Origin: Falsiroseomonas sp051433195
GTDB taxonomy: Bacteria; Pseudomonadota; Alphaproteobacteria; Acetobacterales; Acetobacteraceae
Length of the DNA: 64,000 nt
Reading direction: 5' to 3'
NCBI RefSeq assembly: GCF_051433195.1
Contig: NZ_JBHMFT010000009.1
Span: forward strand, 131,392 to 195,391
In this document: piece by piece, positions 33,787-42,862 of the stretch
Numbering within the stretch: the stretch's first letter is position 1
Layout: every line of letters starts with the position of its first letter
Notes under the pieces: model-generated
Seen by the model: only the letters and a program-made list of their open reading frames with translations
Told to the model about the DNA's origin: nothing
Databases searched by the model: none
Made by a program: the position numbers and the translations under genes

Positions 33787-35241
33787 ATGACCCTCCGCAT
33801 CCTCTCCGTCGCCTCCGAATGCGTGCCCCTGGTCAAGACAGGCGGCCTCGCCGACGTGGTCGGCGCGCTGCCGGCGGCGCTGGTGGCGCAGGGCTGCAAG
33901 GTCACCACGCTGCTGCCGGGCTATCCCGCCGTCCTGGCGGCGCTCGGCGGCGGCCGCGCGCTGCGGCGGATCGACGACCTGTTCGGCGGCCCGGCCCGGC
34001 TGCAACGCGGGGAGGTCGCGGGCCTCGACCTGATCGCGATCGACGCGCCGCATCTGTTCGACCGTCCGGGCAACCCGTACCTCTCCCCCGCCGGCACCGA
34101 ATGGCCGGACAACGGCCTGCGCTTCGCGGCGCTGGGCGCCATGGCGGCACTGGTCGCGACCGGCGGGCTGCGCAACCTCGGCTTCGACCTGATGCATGCG
34201 CATGACTGGCAGGCCGGACTCGCCCCCGCCTACCTCCGCTTCGCCCCGGGCGCCCGGCGCATCCCCAGCATCTTCACGGTCCACAACCTGGCCTTCCAGG
34301 GGCAGTTCCCGCTCTCCCTGTTCCCGCGCCTCGGCCTGCCGCCGCAGGCGCTATCGGTGGAGGGGCTGGAGTATTTCGGCACGCTCGGCTTCCTCAAGGC
34401 CGGGCTCTGGTATGCGGATCGCCTGACCACCGTCTCGCCCACCTATGCCGCGGAAATCCGCACGCCGGAGATGGGCATGGGCCTCGATGGCCTGCTGCGC
34501 GGCCGCGCCGGCGCCGTATCCGGCATCCTGAACGGCATCGACACCGCAAGCTGGGACCCGGCGAGCGACGCGCTGCTGCCGGCCGCCTTCAGCGCTGGCG
34601 ACCCTGCCGCGCGCGCTGCCAACAAGGCCGCATTGCAGCGCCGGCTGGGGCTGGAGGAAGACCCGGACGCGCTGCTGTTCGGCTTCGTCGGCCGGCTGAC
34701 CTGGCAGAAGGGCGTCGACCTCATCCTCGGCGCGCTGCCCACGTTGCTCGGCCAGGGCGCGCAGCTCGGGGTGCTGGGCGCCGGCGAGCCGGGGCTGGAA
34801 CAGGGGCTGCGCGCCGCGGCCCACGCGAACCCCGGCCGGGTCGGCTGCGAGATCGGATACGACGAGGCGCTGGCCCGGCAGATCTATGCCGGCGCCGACG
34901 TGGTGCTGGTGCCGAGCCGGTTCGAGCCCTGCGGCCTCGCCCAGCTTTGCGCGCTGCGCTACGGCGCGCTGCCGCTGGTGGCCCATGTCGGCGGCCTGTC
35001 GGACAGCGTCATCGACGCCAACGAGATGGCGCTGGCCGAGGGCCAGGGCACCGGCCTCCACTTCTCCCCGGTGACGCGGGAGATGCTGGAGGCGGCAATC
35101 CTGCGCGCCGGCGGATTGTGGCGAAACCAGGACGTGTTTCGGCGGTTGCAGTCCAACGCGCTGCGCACCGATGTCTCCTGGACCCGGTCGGCGGCACGCT
35201 ACGCCGCCTTGTACCGGGAGACCGTCACGCATGCCGTCTGA
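33787..35241 (+). CDS. glgA: Glycogen synthase (ADP-glucose)
   Basis: The 484-residue GT5 enzyme extends the alpha-1,4-glucan from ADP-glucose. The N-terminal ADP-glucose loop KTGGLADVVGALPAAL (near 16-31), HDWQAGLAPAYLRF, FTVHNLAFQG, and the C-terminal SRFEPCGLAQLCALRYGALP with the catalytic Glu-x7-Glu-like region are all present. Length is normal. It is separated from glgC by 241 bases of repeats, so it may have a separate promoter, while it overlaps the GlgX-MalQ gene by 11 bases. Confidence 0.95.
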   Translation: MTLRILSVASECVPLVKTGGLADVVGALPAALVAQGCKVTTLLPGYPAVLAALGGGRALRRIDDLFGGPARLQRGEVAGLDLIAIDAPHLFDRPGNPYLSPAGTEWPDNGLRFAALGAMAALVATGGLRNLGFDLMHAHDWQAGLAPAYLRFAPGARRIPSIFTVHNLAFQGQFPLSLFPRLGLPPQALSVEGLEYFGTLGFLKAGLWYADRLTTVSPTYAAEIRTPEMGMGLDGLLRGRAGAVSGILNGIDTASWDPASDALLPAAFSAGDPAARAANKAALQRRLGLEEDPDALLFGFVGRLTWQKGVDLILGALPTLLGQGAQLGVLGAGEPGLEQGLRAAAHANPGRVGCEIGYDEALARQIYAGADVVLVPSRFEPCGLAQLCALRYGALPLVAHVGGLSDSVIDANEMALAEGQGTGLHFSPVTREMLEAAILRAGGLWRNQDVFRRLQSNALRTDVSWTRSAARYAALYRETVTHAV

Positions 35242-38200
35242 ACCATCGCAGGGCTGGCCCGAGCCGCTCGGGGCCACCCTGGACGAGACGGGTGCCAACT
35301 TCGCCTACCCCGCACCCGGCGCCACCACCGTCTCCATCTGCCTGTTCGACGCGCATGGCCGCGAGACCGCGCGCATCCGCCTGCCCGGCCGCACCGGGGA
35401 TGTGCATCACGGCCATGTCGCAGGCCTTGCGGAGGGCATCCGCTACGGGTTGCGCGTCGAGGGGCCGTGGAAGCCGTCCCGCGGCCACCGCTTCAACGCC
35501 CACAAGCTGCTGGTGGACCCCTGGGCGCGCGCGCTGGACCGCGCCTTCGCCCTGCACCCCGCGCAGTTCGACACCGGCGAGGCGCCGGACGAAACCGACA
35601 GCGCGCCCTTCCTGCCAAAGGCAATCCTGACCGCCCCGCAGCCGCCCGCCCCCGGGCGCGCGCCGCGCGGCCCGCAGGTGATCTACGAGCTGCATGTGAA
35701 GGGCTTCTCCGCCCTGAACCCGGATGTGCCGCCGGACCGGCGCGGCACCTTCGCCGGCCTCGGCCATCCCTCCTCCGTCGAATACCTGCGCGCGCTCGGC
35801 GTCACCACGGTGGAACTGCTGCCGACGGCGGCCTGGATCGAGGAGCGGCATTTGCCGCCGCTCGGCCTGACCAACTACTGGGGCTACAACCCGGTCGCGC
35901 TGCTGGCGCCCGATCCGCGGCTGGCCCCGGGCGGCATGGCGGAGGTCCGCGCCGCGGTCGATGCGCTGCATGCCGCCGGCATCGCGGTGATCCAGGACGT
36001 GGTGTTCAACCACACCGGCGAATGCGACGAACTCGGCCCGACCCTGTCGCTCAAGGGCCTCGCCAACGCCGCCTTCCACCGCCTGCTGCCGGAGGACGGC
36101 CGCCGCTACGCCAACGACGCGGGCTGCGGCAACACGCTGGCGCTGGACCGGCCCTGGCCGCTGCGCCTGGTCATGGATGCCTTCCGGCATTGGGCCGAAC
36201 AGGGCGGGCTGGACGGCTTCCGGCTGGACCTCGCCACCACCCTGGCGCGCCGGGACACCGGCTTCGACGCCGACGCGCCGCTGATCCAGGCGATGCGCCA
36301 GGACCCGGTGCTGCGCCGCCTGCTCATCGTCGCCGAGCCCTGGGACATCGGCATGGGGGGCTACCAGCTCGGCCGCTTCCCGCCCGGCTGGGGCGAGTGG
36401 AACGACCGCTTCCGCGACGATGTCCGCCGCTTCTGGCGCGGCGATGCCGGGCGGATCGGCGCGCTGGCCACGCGCCTCGCCGGTTCTGCCGACACCTTCG
36501 TGCACCGCCCGCTGTCGGACAGCGTGAACTACGTCACCGCACATGACGGCTTCACGCTCGCCGACCTCGTCAGCTACGCGGGCAAACACAACCACGCCAA
36601 TGGCGAGCACAACCGGGACGGCACGGACGACAACATCTCCTGGAACAACGGCGCCGAGGGCGAGACCGATGACCCGGAGATCAAGGCGCGCCGGCAGGGG
36701 GATATCCGCGCCCTGCTCGCCACCCTGCTGCTGTCGCGCGGCACGCCGATGCTTTCAATGGGCGACGAAGCGGGGCGCAGCCAGGGCGGCAACAACAACG
36801 CCTATGCGCAGGACAATGCGCTGAGCTTCCTCGACTGGTCGCGCCTCGATGCCGGGCTGCGCGACTTCACCCGCAAGCTGGTGAAGGCGCGCCTGGCCCA
36901 CCCGGCCCTGCACGACACCGCGCCGCTGACCGGCGTGCCGCAGCCCGATGGCCTGCCGGATGTCTCCTGGCTGCGCCCCGACGCCACGCCGATGGACCAC
37001 GCCGCCTGGCACGATCCGGAACGGCGCGCCGTCGCCGTCCTGCTGCACAGCGATGGCGATCGCTGCCTGCTGGCGCTGAACGCCGGCGAGGCGACGCCCT
37101 TCGCCCTGCCGGCGCCGCGCCCCGGCCAGGGCTGGGAACTGCTCGCCGACAGCAGCGCCCCCGACGCCACGTCGCTGCCTGCCACCCTGCCCGCCCGCGC
37201 CGTGCTGCTGCTGGCCGAGGCGCCGCTGCCCAGCGGTGCGGCGGATGACGGTGCGCTGCTCGCCCGCCTCGCCCGCGCCGCCGGGATCGACACGCGCTGG
37301 TACCCGATCGGCGGCGCCGAGACGATCGTGCCCGCCACCACGCTGCGCACCCTGCTCGGCGCGCTGGACCTGCCGGCCGGGAATGCCGGGGCGATCCGCG
37401 ACAGCCTGTCGCGCCTTTCCGCCCCGCCCGGCCTGCCCGCCTCCCTCACCCATCGCGGCGACGCCCCGGTGGACCTGCCGCTGCCGCTGTCCGACCGCGC
37501 CGTGATGCTGCGCATGGTCCTTGAGGACGGCCAGGAACACCGCGTCGAGGTGCCGCCCACCGCCGGCGCGACGCAGCGCCTGACCCTGCCCGATGGCCGC
37601 CCCGCCGCGCAGCGGCTTGTCGCCCTGCCGCCACTGCCGGTCGGCCGCCACACGGTGTTCGACGAGGCGGCGCCGGACCGGCGCTGCGTGCTCGCGGTCG
37701 CCCCCATGCGCTGCTACCTGCCGCTGGAGGACGGAGAGCGCCGCTTCGGCCTCTCGGCGCAGATCTACGGCCTGCGCCACGCGCGCGACCAGGGCATCGG
37801 CGACTTCACCGCGGTGGCCGATTTCGCCCGGATGGCCGCCGCGGAGGGCGCCATGCTCGCCGGCCTCAGCCCGCCGCACGCGCTGTTCCCGACGGACCGG
37901 GAGCGCGCCAGCCCCTACCACCCCTGCGACCGCCGCTTCCTCGACCCGATCTACATCGACGTCACCGCCCTGCCCGTCCTCGGCGACCTGCCGGCGGTCC
38001 GCGCCGCCCTGGCGCAGGCGGAGCCCCTGTTCCGCGCCCTCTCGGCGCGCCCGGCCGTGGACCATGCCGCGGTCTGGAGCGCCAAGCAGGCGGTGCTGCG
38101 CGCAGCCTGGCAGGCACTGCCCCCGGGCCAGCCCGATTTCGCAGCGTTCCGGCAGGAGGGCGGCGAGGCGCTCGAACATTTCTGCACCTGGGTCGCCATC

Positions 38201-39310
38201 GCCAACCAGGTCGGCCATGGCGACGCCCGCAACTGGCCGACCGGCCTGCGCCACGGCGAGGATGCCGGCGTCGCCGCCTTCCGCGCGCAGCACCCGCGGG
38301 AGATCGGCTTCGCCGCCTTCCAGCAATGGCTGGCCGACGCGCAGCTTGCGGTGGCCGGCCGCGCCGGCGCCGGGCTGTACCGCGACCTCGCCGTGGGCTC
38401 CGCGCCCGATGGCGCCGAAAGCTGGTCGCGCGACAGCCGCTTCCTGTCCGGCTTCTCGGTCGGCGCGCCGCCGGACCCCTTCGCCGCCGAGGGCCAGGTC
38501 TGGGGCCTGCCGCCGCCCGACCCGCGCGCCGGCGCCGCCAACGGCCACGCCGCCTTCGCCCGCCTGATCCGCGCCAACATGCGCCACGCCGCGGCGCTGC
38601 GCGTGGACCACGTGCTCGGCCTGCGCCGCCTGTTCCTGGTCCCGGAAGGTGCGAAGGGGTCCGAGGGCACCTACCTCGCCCAGCCCTTCTCCGACTTCCT
38701 CGGCCAGATGGCGATCGAGAGCCACCGCGCGAAATGCCTGGTGGTCGGCGAGGATCTCGGCACCGTGCCGGAAGGCATGGGCGAGGCGCTGCAGGCGGCC
38801 AACGTCCTGTCCTACCGCGTGCTGTGGTTCGAACGGCAGGGGCCGCACTTCAAGCCGCCGGAGACCTGGCCCGCCCGCGCCGCCGCCTGCGTCTCCACCC
38901 ACGATCTCGCCACGCTGGCCGGCTTCTGGGCCGGCGCGGACCTGACGGAGCGCGCCGAACTCGGCCTGCTGGCCGACCCCGACGCCGCCTGGGCCGAGCG
39001 CGCCGCCGACCGCGCCGCGCTGCTGGAGGCGCTGGACAGCCAGGGCCTGCGGCCGCCCGGCGTCACCGCCGACAGCCCGATGGACGACGCCCTGGCCGCC
39101 GCCATCCATGGCTTCGTGGCCTCAGCCGCCTCCGCCATGCTGCTGGTGCAGACCGAGGACCTGGCCGGGGAGACGGTGGCCGTGAACCTGCCCGGCACGG
39201 ACCGGGAGCGTCCGAACTGGCGCCGCCGCCTGCCCGCCCCGCCTGAGGCTCTGCGCGCCCTGCCCCGCGCCCAGGCCATCCTGGCGGCGTTGCGCCGGCT
39301 GCGCGGCTGA
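35231..39310 (+). CDS. glgX-malQ: GlgX-MalQ fusion: glycogen debranching enzyme and 4-alpha-glucanotransferase
   Basis: One uninterrupted frame of 1359 residues joins two enzymes. Residues 1 to about 670 are GlgX (GH13 isoamylase): NYWGYNPVALLAPDPR, nucleophile Asp near 333 in LDGFRLDLATTLAR, Glu near 369 in IVAEPWDIGMGG, Asp near 438 in YVTAHDGFTLADLVSY. From about 675 it is MalQ (GH77), starting ARLARAAGIDTRWYPIGGAE as in stand-alone MalQ, with Asp near 1125 (ALRVDHVLGLRRLFLV), Glu near 1173 (VVGEDLGTVP) and Asp near 1224 (VSTHDLATLAGFW). GlgX frees short maltooligomers from branches and MalQ disproportionates them, so the fusion could channel them. The ATG at 35231 overlaps glgA by 11 bases. 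Confidence 0.93.
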   Translation: MPSEPSQGWPEPLGATLDETGANFAYPAPGATTVSICLFDAHGRETARIRLPGRTGDVHHGHVAGLAEGIRYGLRVEGPWKPSRGHRFNAHKLLVDPWARALDRAFALHPAQFDTGEAPDETDSAPFLPKAILTAPQPPAPGRAPRGPQVIYELHVKGFSALNPDVPPDRRGTFAGLGHPSSVEYLRALGVTTVELLPTAAWIEERHLPPLGLTNYWGYNPVALLAPDPRLAPGGMAEVRAAVDALHAAGIAVIQDVVFNHTGECDELGPTLSLKGLANAAFHRLLPEDGRRYANDAGCGNTLALDRPWPLRLVMDAFRHWAEQGGLDGFRLDLATTLARRDTGFDADAPLIQAMRQDPVLRRLLIVAEPWDIGMGGYQLGRFPPGWGEWNDRFRDDVRRFWRGDAGRIGALATRLAGSADTFVHRPLSDSVNYVTAHDGFTLADLVSYAGKHNHANGEHNRDGTDDNISWNNGAEGETDDPEIKARRQGDIRALLATLLLSRGTPMLSMGDEAGRSQGGNNNAYAQDNALSFLDWSRLDAGLRDFTRKLVKARLAHPALHDTAPLTGVPQPDGLPDVSWLRPDATPMDHAAWHDPERRAVAVLLHSDGDRCLLALNAGEATPFALPAPRPGQGWELLADSSAPDATSLPATLPARAVLLLAEAPLPSGAADDGALLARLARAAGIDTRWYPIGGAETIVPATTLRTLLGALDLPAGNAGAIRDSLSRLSAPPGLPASLTHRGDAPVDLPLPLSDRAVMLRMVLEDGQEHRVEVPPTAGATQRLTLPDGRPAAQRLVALPPLPVGRHTVFDEAAPDRRCVLAVAPMRCYLPLEDGERRFGLSAQIYGLRHARDQGIGDFTAVADFARMAAAEGAMLAGLSPPHALFPTDRERASPYHPCDRRFLDPIYIDVTALPVLGDLPAVRAALAQAEPLFRALSARPAVDHAAVWSAKQAVLRAAWQALPPGQPDFAAFRQEGGEALEHFCTWVAIANQVGHGDARNWPTGLRHGEDAGVAAFRAQHPREIGFAAFQQWLADAQLAVAGRAGAGLYRDLAVGSAPDGAESWSRDSRFLSGFSVGAPPDPFAAEGQVWGLPPPDPRAGAANGHAAFARLIRANMRHAAALRVDHVLGLRRLFLVPEGAKGSEGTYLAQPFSDFLGQMAIESHRAKCLVVGEDLGTVPEGMGEALQAANVLSYRVLWFERQGPHFKPPETWPARAAACVSTHDLATLAGFWAGADLTERAELGLLADPDAAWAERAADRAALLEALDSQGLRPPGVTADSPMDDALAAAIHGFVASAASAMLLVQTEDLAGETVAVNLPGTDRERPNWRRRLPAPPEALRALPRAQAILAALRRLRG

Positions 39311-39381
39311 ACCCATCCCCCGGGGCTAGGCTCCGCCGCCAGTGCATTGCAAACTGTCGGCGAAGTCCAAGGGGTGGAAGC

Positions 39382-40482
39382 ATGTCGACCGAAGCCGGTG
39401 AGAAGTTCCAGACGCTGCATGAACTGGTGAAGGCCGCCAAGCTCAAGCTCAACGCCAATATCTGGGACTACCTGGTCGGCGCGACCGAGACCGAGACCAC
39501 CATGCAGCGCAACCGCGCCGCGCTGGATGCCTGGGCCTTCCGGCCGCGCGTGCTGCGCGATGTCAGCAAGGTGGACAGCAGCGGCGACTTCCTCGGCAAA
39601 CGACGCATCCGCCTGCCGGTGGCGCTCGCGCCGGTCGGGTCGCTCGACAGCTTCGATCCGGGCGGGGCGGCGACGGCCGGGCGCGCGGCGGCCGAATTCG
39701 GCGTGCCGATCATCGTCAGCAGCGTCACCGAACCCGGCCTGGAAGGCTCCGCCACCGCCAACCCGGACGGCGCCAAGGTCTTCCAGCTGTATGTCCGCGG
39801 CGACGCGGACTTCATCGACGAGCACATCCGCCGCGCCATGGATGCCGGCTACGACGCCTTCGCCATCACGGTGGACACAGCGCATTACAGCCGGCGGGAA
39901 CGCGACATCGCCAAGCGCTTCGTCAAGCATTGGCGCGCCCGCAACACCGGCATGAACTACCAGGCCGCCTTCAACTGGTCCGACATCGCGCGAATCCGCG
40001 CGACGCACCCTGGCGTCACCCTCATCCTGAAGGGCATCGGCACCGGCGAGGATGCCGAGATCGCGGTCCAGCACGGGATCGAGGTGGTCTATGTCTCGAA
40101 CCATGGCGGCCGCCAGCTCGACCATGGCCGCGGCTCGCTCGCCGTGCTGCCGGAGGTGGTGGAGGCCGTGGGCGGCCGCGCCCGGGTCTGGATGGATGGC
40201 GGCATCAGCCGTGGCTCGGACCTGGTGAAGGCGGTGGCGCTGGGGGCGGAGGTGGTCGGCCTCGGCCGGCTGTACTGCTACGGCCTGGCGGCCGGCGGCC
40301 AGGATGGCGTGAGGCGCGTGCTGCAACTGCTGGAGGACGAGGTGCAGACCTGCCTCGGCCTGCTCGGCGCCACCAGCTTCGCGACGGTCGAGCGGTCCAT
40401 GCTGCAACAGGTCGCCCCGGTGGTGCCGCCGCACGTCCATTCGGCCTTCCCGCTGCTGGCGGAGCCGGAACGCGGCTACTGA
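39382..40482 (+). CDS. FMN-dependent alpha-hydroxy-acid oxidizing protein
   Basis: The 366-residue TIM-barrel flavoenzyme oxidises an L-2-hydroxyacid such as lactate, glycolate or mandelate. The FMN-binding RFRPRVLRDVS-type region (here WAFRPRVLRDVSKVDSSG), PVALAPVGSLDSFDPGG, KVFQLYV, ITVDTAHYSRRERDI and the catalytic His in VSNHGGRQLDHG (near 241) are present, then VWMDGGISRGSDLVKAVALG with the phosphate-binding loop. No membrane segment is seen, so it is likely a soluble oxidase or dehydrogenase. The exact substrate is not decided by sequence. It is monocistronic. Confidence 0.87.
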   Translation: MSTEAGEKFQTLHELVKAAKLKLNANIWDYLVGATETETTMQRNRAALDAWAFRPRVLRDVSKVDSSGDFLGKRRIRLPVALAPVGSLDSFDPGGAATAGRAAAEFGVPIIVSSVTEPGLEGSATANPDGAKVFQLYVRGDADFIDEHIRRAMDAGYDAFAITVDTAHYSRRERDIAKRFVKHWRARNTGMNYQAAFNWSDIARIRATHPGVTLILKGIGTGEDAEIAVQHGIEVVYVSNHGGRQLDHGRGSLAVLPEVVEAVGGRARVWMDGGISRGSDLVKAVALGAEVVGLGRLYCYGLAAGGQDGVRRVLQLLEDEVQTCLGLLGATSFATVERSMLQQVAPVVPPHVHSAFPLLAEPERGY

Positions 40483-40591
40483 GCCTTCGGCTGCTCGCGC
40501 GGAACTGAACCGGCGGCGTGGTCGACCGGGCGGGCCACGGTGCCTAGTCTGGCCTGCGGCCTTCCATTCCGCCGCCTTTGCCCGAGGAACC

Positions 40592-42670
40592 GTGCGAGTC
40601 CCCCATCACGTCATCCAGGACGCCGGCCGCGGCCTTCTGATCCTGGCCCTGGTCGCCACCACGCCGGCCGCGCTGGCCCAGCCACGCGGCCGCCCGGCAC
40701 CCGCCGCCGAGCCGCTGCCCCTGCCACCCCCGGCCGCACCCTCCGCCACCGCGCCGGCCGCCGCAGAACCCGTGGAGCCGCCGCCACCCAGCCCGCCGCC
40801 GCCCAGCGCGGCCCCCGCCCCACCGGCCGCGGCCCCGCCCGTCGCCGCACCGCGCCCCGTGGCCGCGCCGCGCCAGGCGCGCCTGCAACGCCGCATCGGC
40901 CTGCCCGAACTGGGCCTGCCGGCGGGCCTCGCCTTCGGCGCCCCGGCGCGGGACCTGATGTTCCCGCTGCCGCGCGGCATCGCCGGCCTCGGCGCCCGGC
41001 TGGTGCTGGAGTTCGAGCTTTCCGCGCCGTTCCCCGGCCGCCACGCCGTGCGCATCACCGCCAATGACCGCGTGCTGGAAAGCCGCGCCTTCCCCGATGC
41101 CTCGGACCGCCTGACGCTGGAGCTGGAGGTTCCGCCCGAGGATCTGGCGCGCATGGAGGGCCTGCTGCACCTGCAGCTTCGCCTGGTCAGCGACCCGCCG
41201 GGCGAATCGGCCACGGCCACCCTGCGCACCGGCAGCCACCTGGCGCTGCTGTTGCCGCCCGCGCCTGAACTCGGCGTCGCGGCGCTGTTCCGCCTGCTGC
41301 CGCGCCAGACCCAGGTGCTGCTGCGGCCCGGCCCGATCAGCCCGGCGGAAGCCGCCGCCGCGCTGCGCATCGGACTCGCCCTGTCGCGCACCGGCCGGCA
41401 CGTCAGCATCGGCAGTAACCCGCCCGGGCAGCCCCCGGCCGGGGCCGATGGCTTCCGCATCTGGGACACCGGCGCGGTGCTGGTCGGCCCCGGGGTGGAG
41501 GCCGCCTCCGTCCGGATCATGGAGGGCCAGCCGGTCCTGGTCCTCGGCGGCGCCGAGCCGGATCGCGCCGCGGGGCTGCTGGACAGCGCCTGGCAGGACG
41601 CCGCGATCGGCGGCGCCATCCAGGGCGGGCTGAGCGCGCCGGCCGATCCGGCGGCCACCGCGCGACCGGCCACCCTGGCGCTCGCCGCCCTGCGCGGCAG
41701 CACGGCGCCGCAGGCCCAGGCGCGCGCCAGCTGGTCGCTGGATTTTTCCACCCGTGACCTGCCACCCGGCACCTGGCCGGAGGCGATCGAGGCCGAGCTG
41801 CGCGCCGCGCCCGACCCCGCCGGCGGCCGCGCCGTGGCCAGCCTGCTGCTGAACCAGACCCTGCTCGGCACGGCCACCCTGTCCGCCGAGGGCCAGGGCC
41901 GGCTTGCCGCGCCGGTGCCGCAGGGGCTGGTGGCGCTGGAGAACCGCATCGAGGTGGTGGTGCAGCGCAGCGCCGCCACCGGCCCGGCGCAGCTTCAGCC
42001 CGGCAGCGTCCTGCGCCTGGGCGCGGCGCCGCCCGCGCGCGATTTCCTGGCGCTGCCCCCGGCCTTCGCGGCTGGCGTACAGGTGCTGGTGGACGCGCCG
42101 GGCGGGGCGCTGGTGGCCGAGCAACTCAACCCGCTGCTGTGGGTGCTGCGCGGCCTGGTGCCGCCCGCCGCGCCGCTGACGGTCCTGCCCGTGGTGCCCG
42201 AGAGCGCGGCGCAGCCCACCGGCCCCTTCATCGCCGCCACCCTGGACCCACCCGCCGGCACCGCCCCGGTGCTGCGCTTCGACGCCGGCCGGGTGGTGCT
42301 GTCCAACAGCGCGGGCCGCCCCCTGCTCGACCTTTCAGGACTCGAGCGGGTGATGGCAGTGCAGGTGCTGGAGTCGGAGGGCCATCCCGGCCTGTGGCTG
42401 CGCCGCATGGGTGCCCTGCCGTTGCTGCCCGCCGCCCCCCCGCTGCTGGACCGTGGCGACGTGGCGCTGCTGGACGGCCAGGGCGTTGCGCTGGCCTGGA
42501 ACAGCGCGCCATCCCCCGTGGTCCGCGTGGCCTACCCGGACGCGGCCCCGGGTTTCAGCCTGCGCGCCTGGCGCCCGTGGATCGTCGGCGTGCTGTGGAT
42601 TGCGGGCTTCGCGCTGGTGGTCTACGCTTTCGCCCGCCCGCGACGGACGGCGGAAGCCAAGACACCCTGA
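40592..42670 (+). CDS. BcsB-like membrane-anchored periplasmic protein
   Basis: The 692-residue protein has an N-terminal signal sequence (GLLILALVATTPAALAQ), then a Pro/Ala-rich linker (near 30-90), a large beta-rich periplasmic region, and one C-terminal membrane helix (IVGVLWIAGFALVVYAF) with a basic tail. The opening ELGLPAGLAFGAPARDLMF and VLEFELSAPFPGRHAVRITA resemble the carbohydrate-binding and jelly-roll modules of BcsB, the cellulose-synthase partner, and the topology matches. No bcsA, bcsC or other glycan synthase gene adjoins it, so the role is uncertain. It starts at GTG 40592, with GAGGAA upstream. Confidence 0.6.
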   Translation: MRVPHHVIQDAGRGLLILALVATTPAALAQPRGRPAPAAEPLPLPPPAAPSATAPAAAEPVEPPPPSPPPPSAAPAPPAAAPPVAAPRPVAAPRQARLQRRIGLPELGLPAGLAFGAPARDLMFPLPRGIAGLGARLVLEFELSAPFPGRHAVRITANDRVLESRAFPDASDRLTLELEVPPEDLARMEGLLHLQLRLVSDPPGESATATLRTGSHLALLLPPAPELGVAALFRLLPRQTQVLLRPGPISPAEAAAALRIGLALSRTGRHVSIGSNPPGQPPAGADGFRIWDTGAVLVGPGVEAASVRIMEGQPVLVLGGAEPDRAAGLLDSAWQDAAIGGAIQGGLSAPADPAATARPATLALAALRGSTAPQAQARASWSLDFSTRDLPPGTWPEAIEAELRAAPDPAGGRAVASLLLNQTLLGTATLSAEGQGRLAAPVPQGLVALENRIEVVVQRSAATGPAQLQPGSVLRLGAAPPARDFLALPPAFAAGVQVLVDAPGGALVAEQLNPLLWVLRGLVPPAAPLTVLPVVPESAAQPTGPFIAATLDPPAGTAPVLRFDAGRVVLSNSAGRPLLDLSGLERVMAVQVLESEGHPGLWLRRMGALPLLPAAPPLLDRGDVALLDGQGVALAWNSAPSPVVRVAYPDAAPGFSLRAWRPWIVGVLWIAGFALVVYAFARPRRTAEAKTP

Positions 42671-42677
42671 AACGCGA

Positions 42678-42707
42678 AAGGGCCGGACCCCTGAAGGTCC
42701 AGCCCTT
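42678..42707 (-). terminator. Hairpin terminator between the BcsB-like gene and tRNA-Arg
   Basis: AAGGGCCGGACC pairs with GGTCCAGCCCTT around a 6-base loop. On the minus strand the single mismatch becomes a U-G wobble and the 12-bp stem is complete, followed by TTTCGCG, so it fits termination of the tRNA transcript. On the plus strand it could also end the BcsB-like gene, whose stop is just before. Confidence 0.6.
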
Positions 42708-42726
42708 GCGTCTGCATGAAAACCCG

Positions 42727-42803
42727 TGGCGGACCCGAAGGGACTCGAACCCCTAACCCCCAGATTCGTAGTCTGGTGCTCTATCCAATTGAGCTACGGG
42801 TCC
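42727..42803 (-). tRNA. tRNA-Arg (anticodon ACG)
   Basis: Read on the minus strand, the acceptor arms GGACCCG and CGGGTCC pair perfectly, with discriminator G and an encoded CCA tail. The D-arm begins TAGCTCAATTGGATAGAGC. The anticodon stem CCAGA/TCTGG holds the loop CTACGAA, giving anticodon ACG, which TadA converts to ICG to read CGU, CGC and CGA. The T-arm contains GGTTCGAGTCC. Confidence 0.97.
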
Positions 42804-42816
42804 GTACGGGAGCCGG

Positions 42817-42845
42817 TAGATAGCGGGGGACTTTCAGACGCGCAA
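42817..42845 (-). promoter_or_regulatory. Promoter of tRNA-Arg
   Basis: On the minus strand TTGCGC (42840-42845) and TATCTA (42817-42822) are separated by exactly 17 bases. The -10 lies 13 bases upstream of the tRNA 5' end, which fits a short leader. The gene thus seems to be transcribed independently of leuB. Confidence 0.6.
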
Positions 42846-42862
42846 CCCCGCCACAACCAATT

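Noticed and set aside
36755..39109. 784-codon open frame on the minus strand
   Set aside because: Antisense shadow of the MalQ half of the fusion gene.
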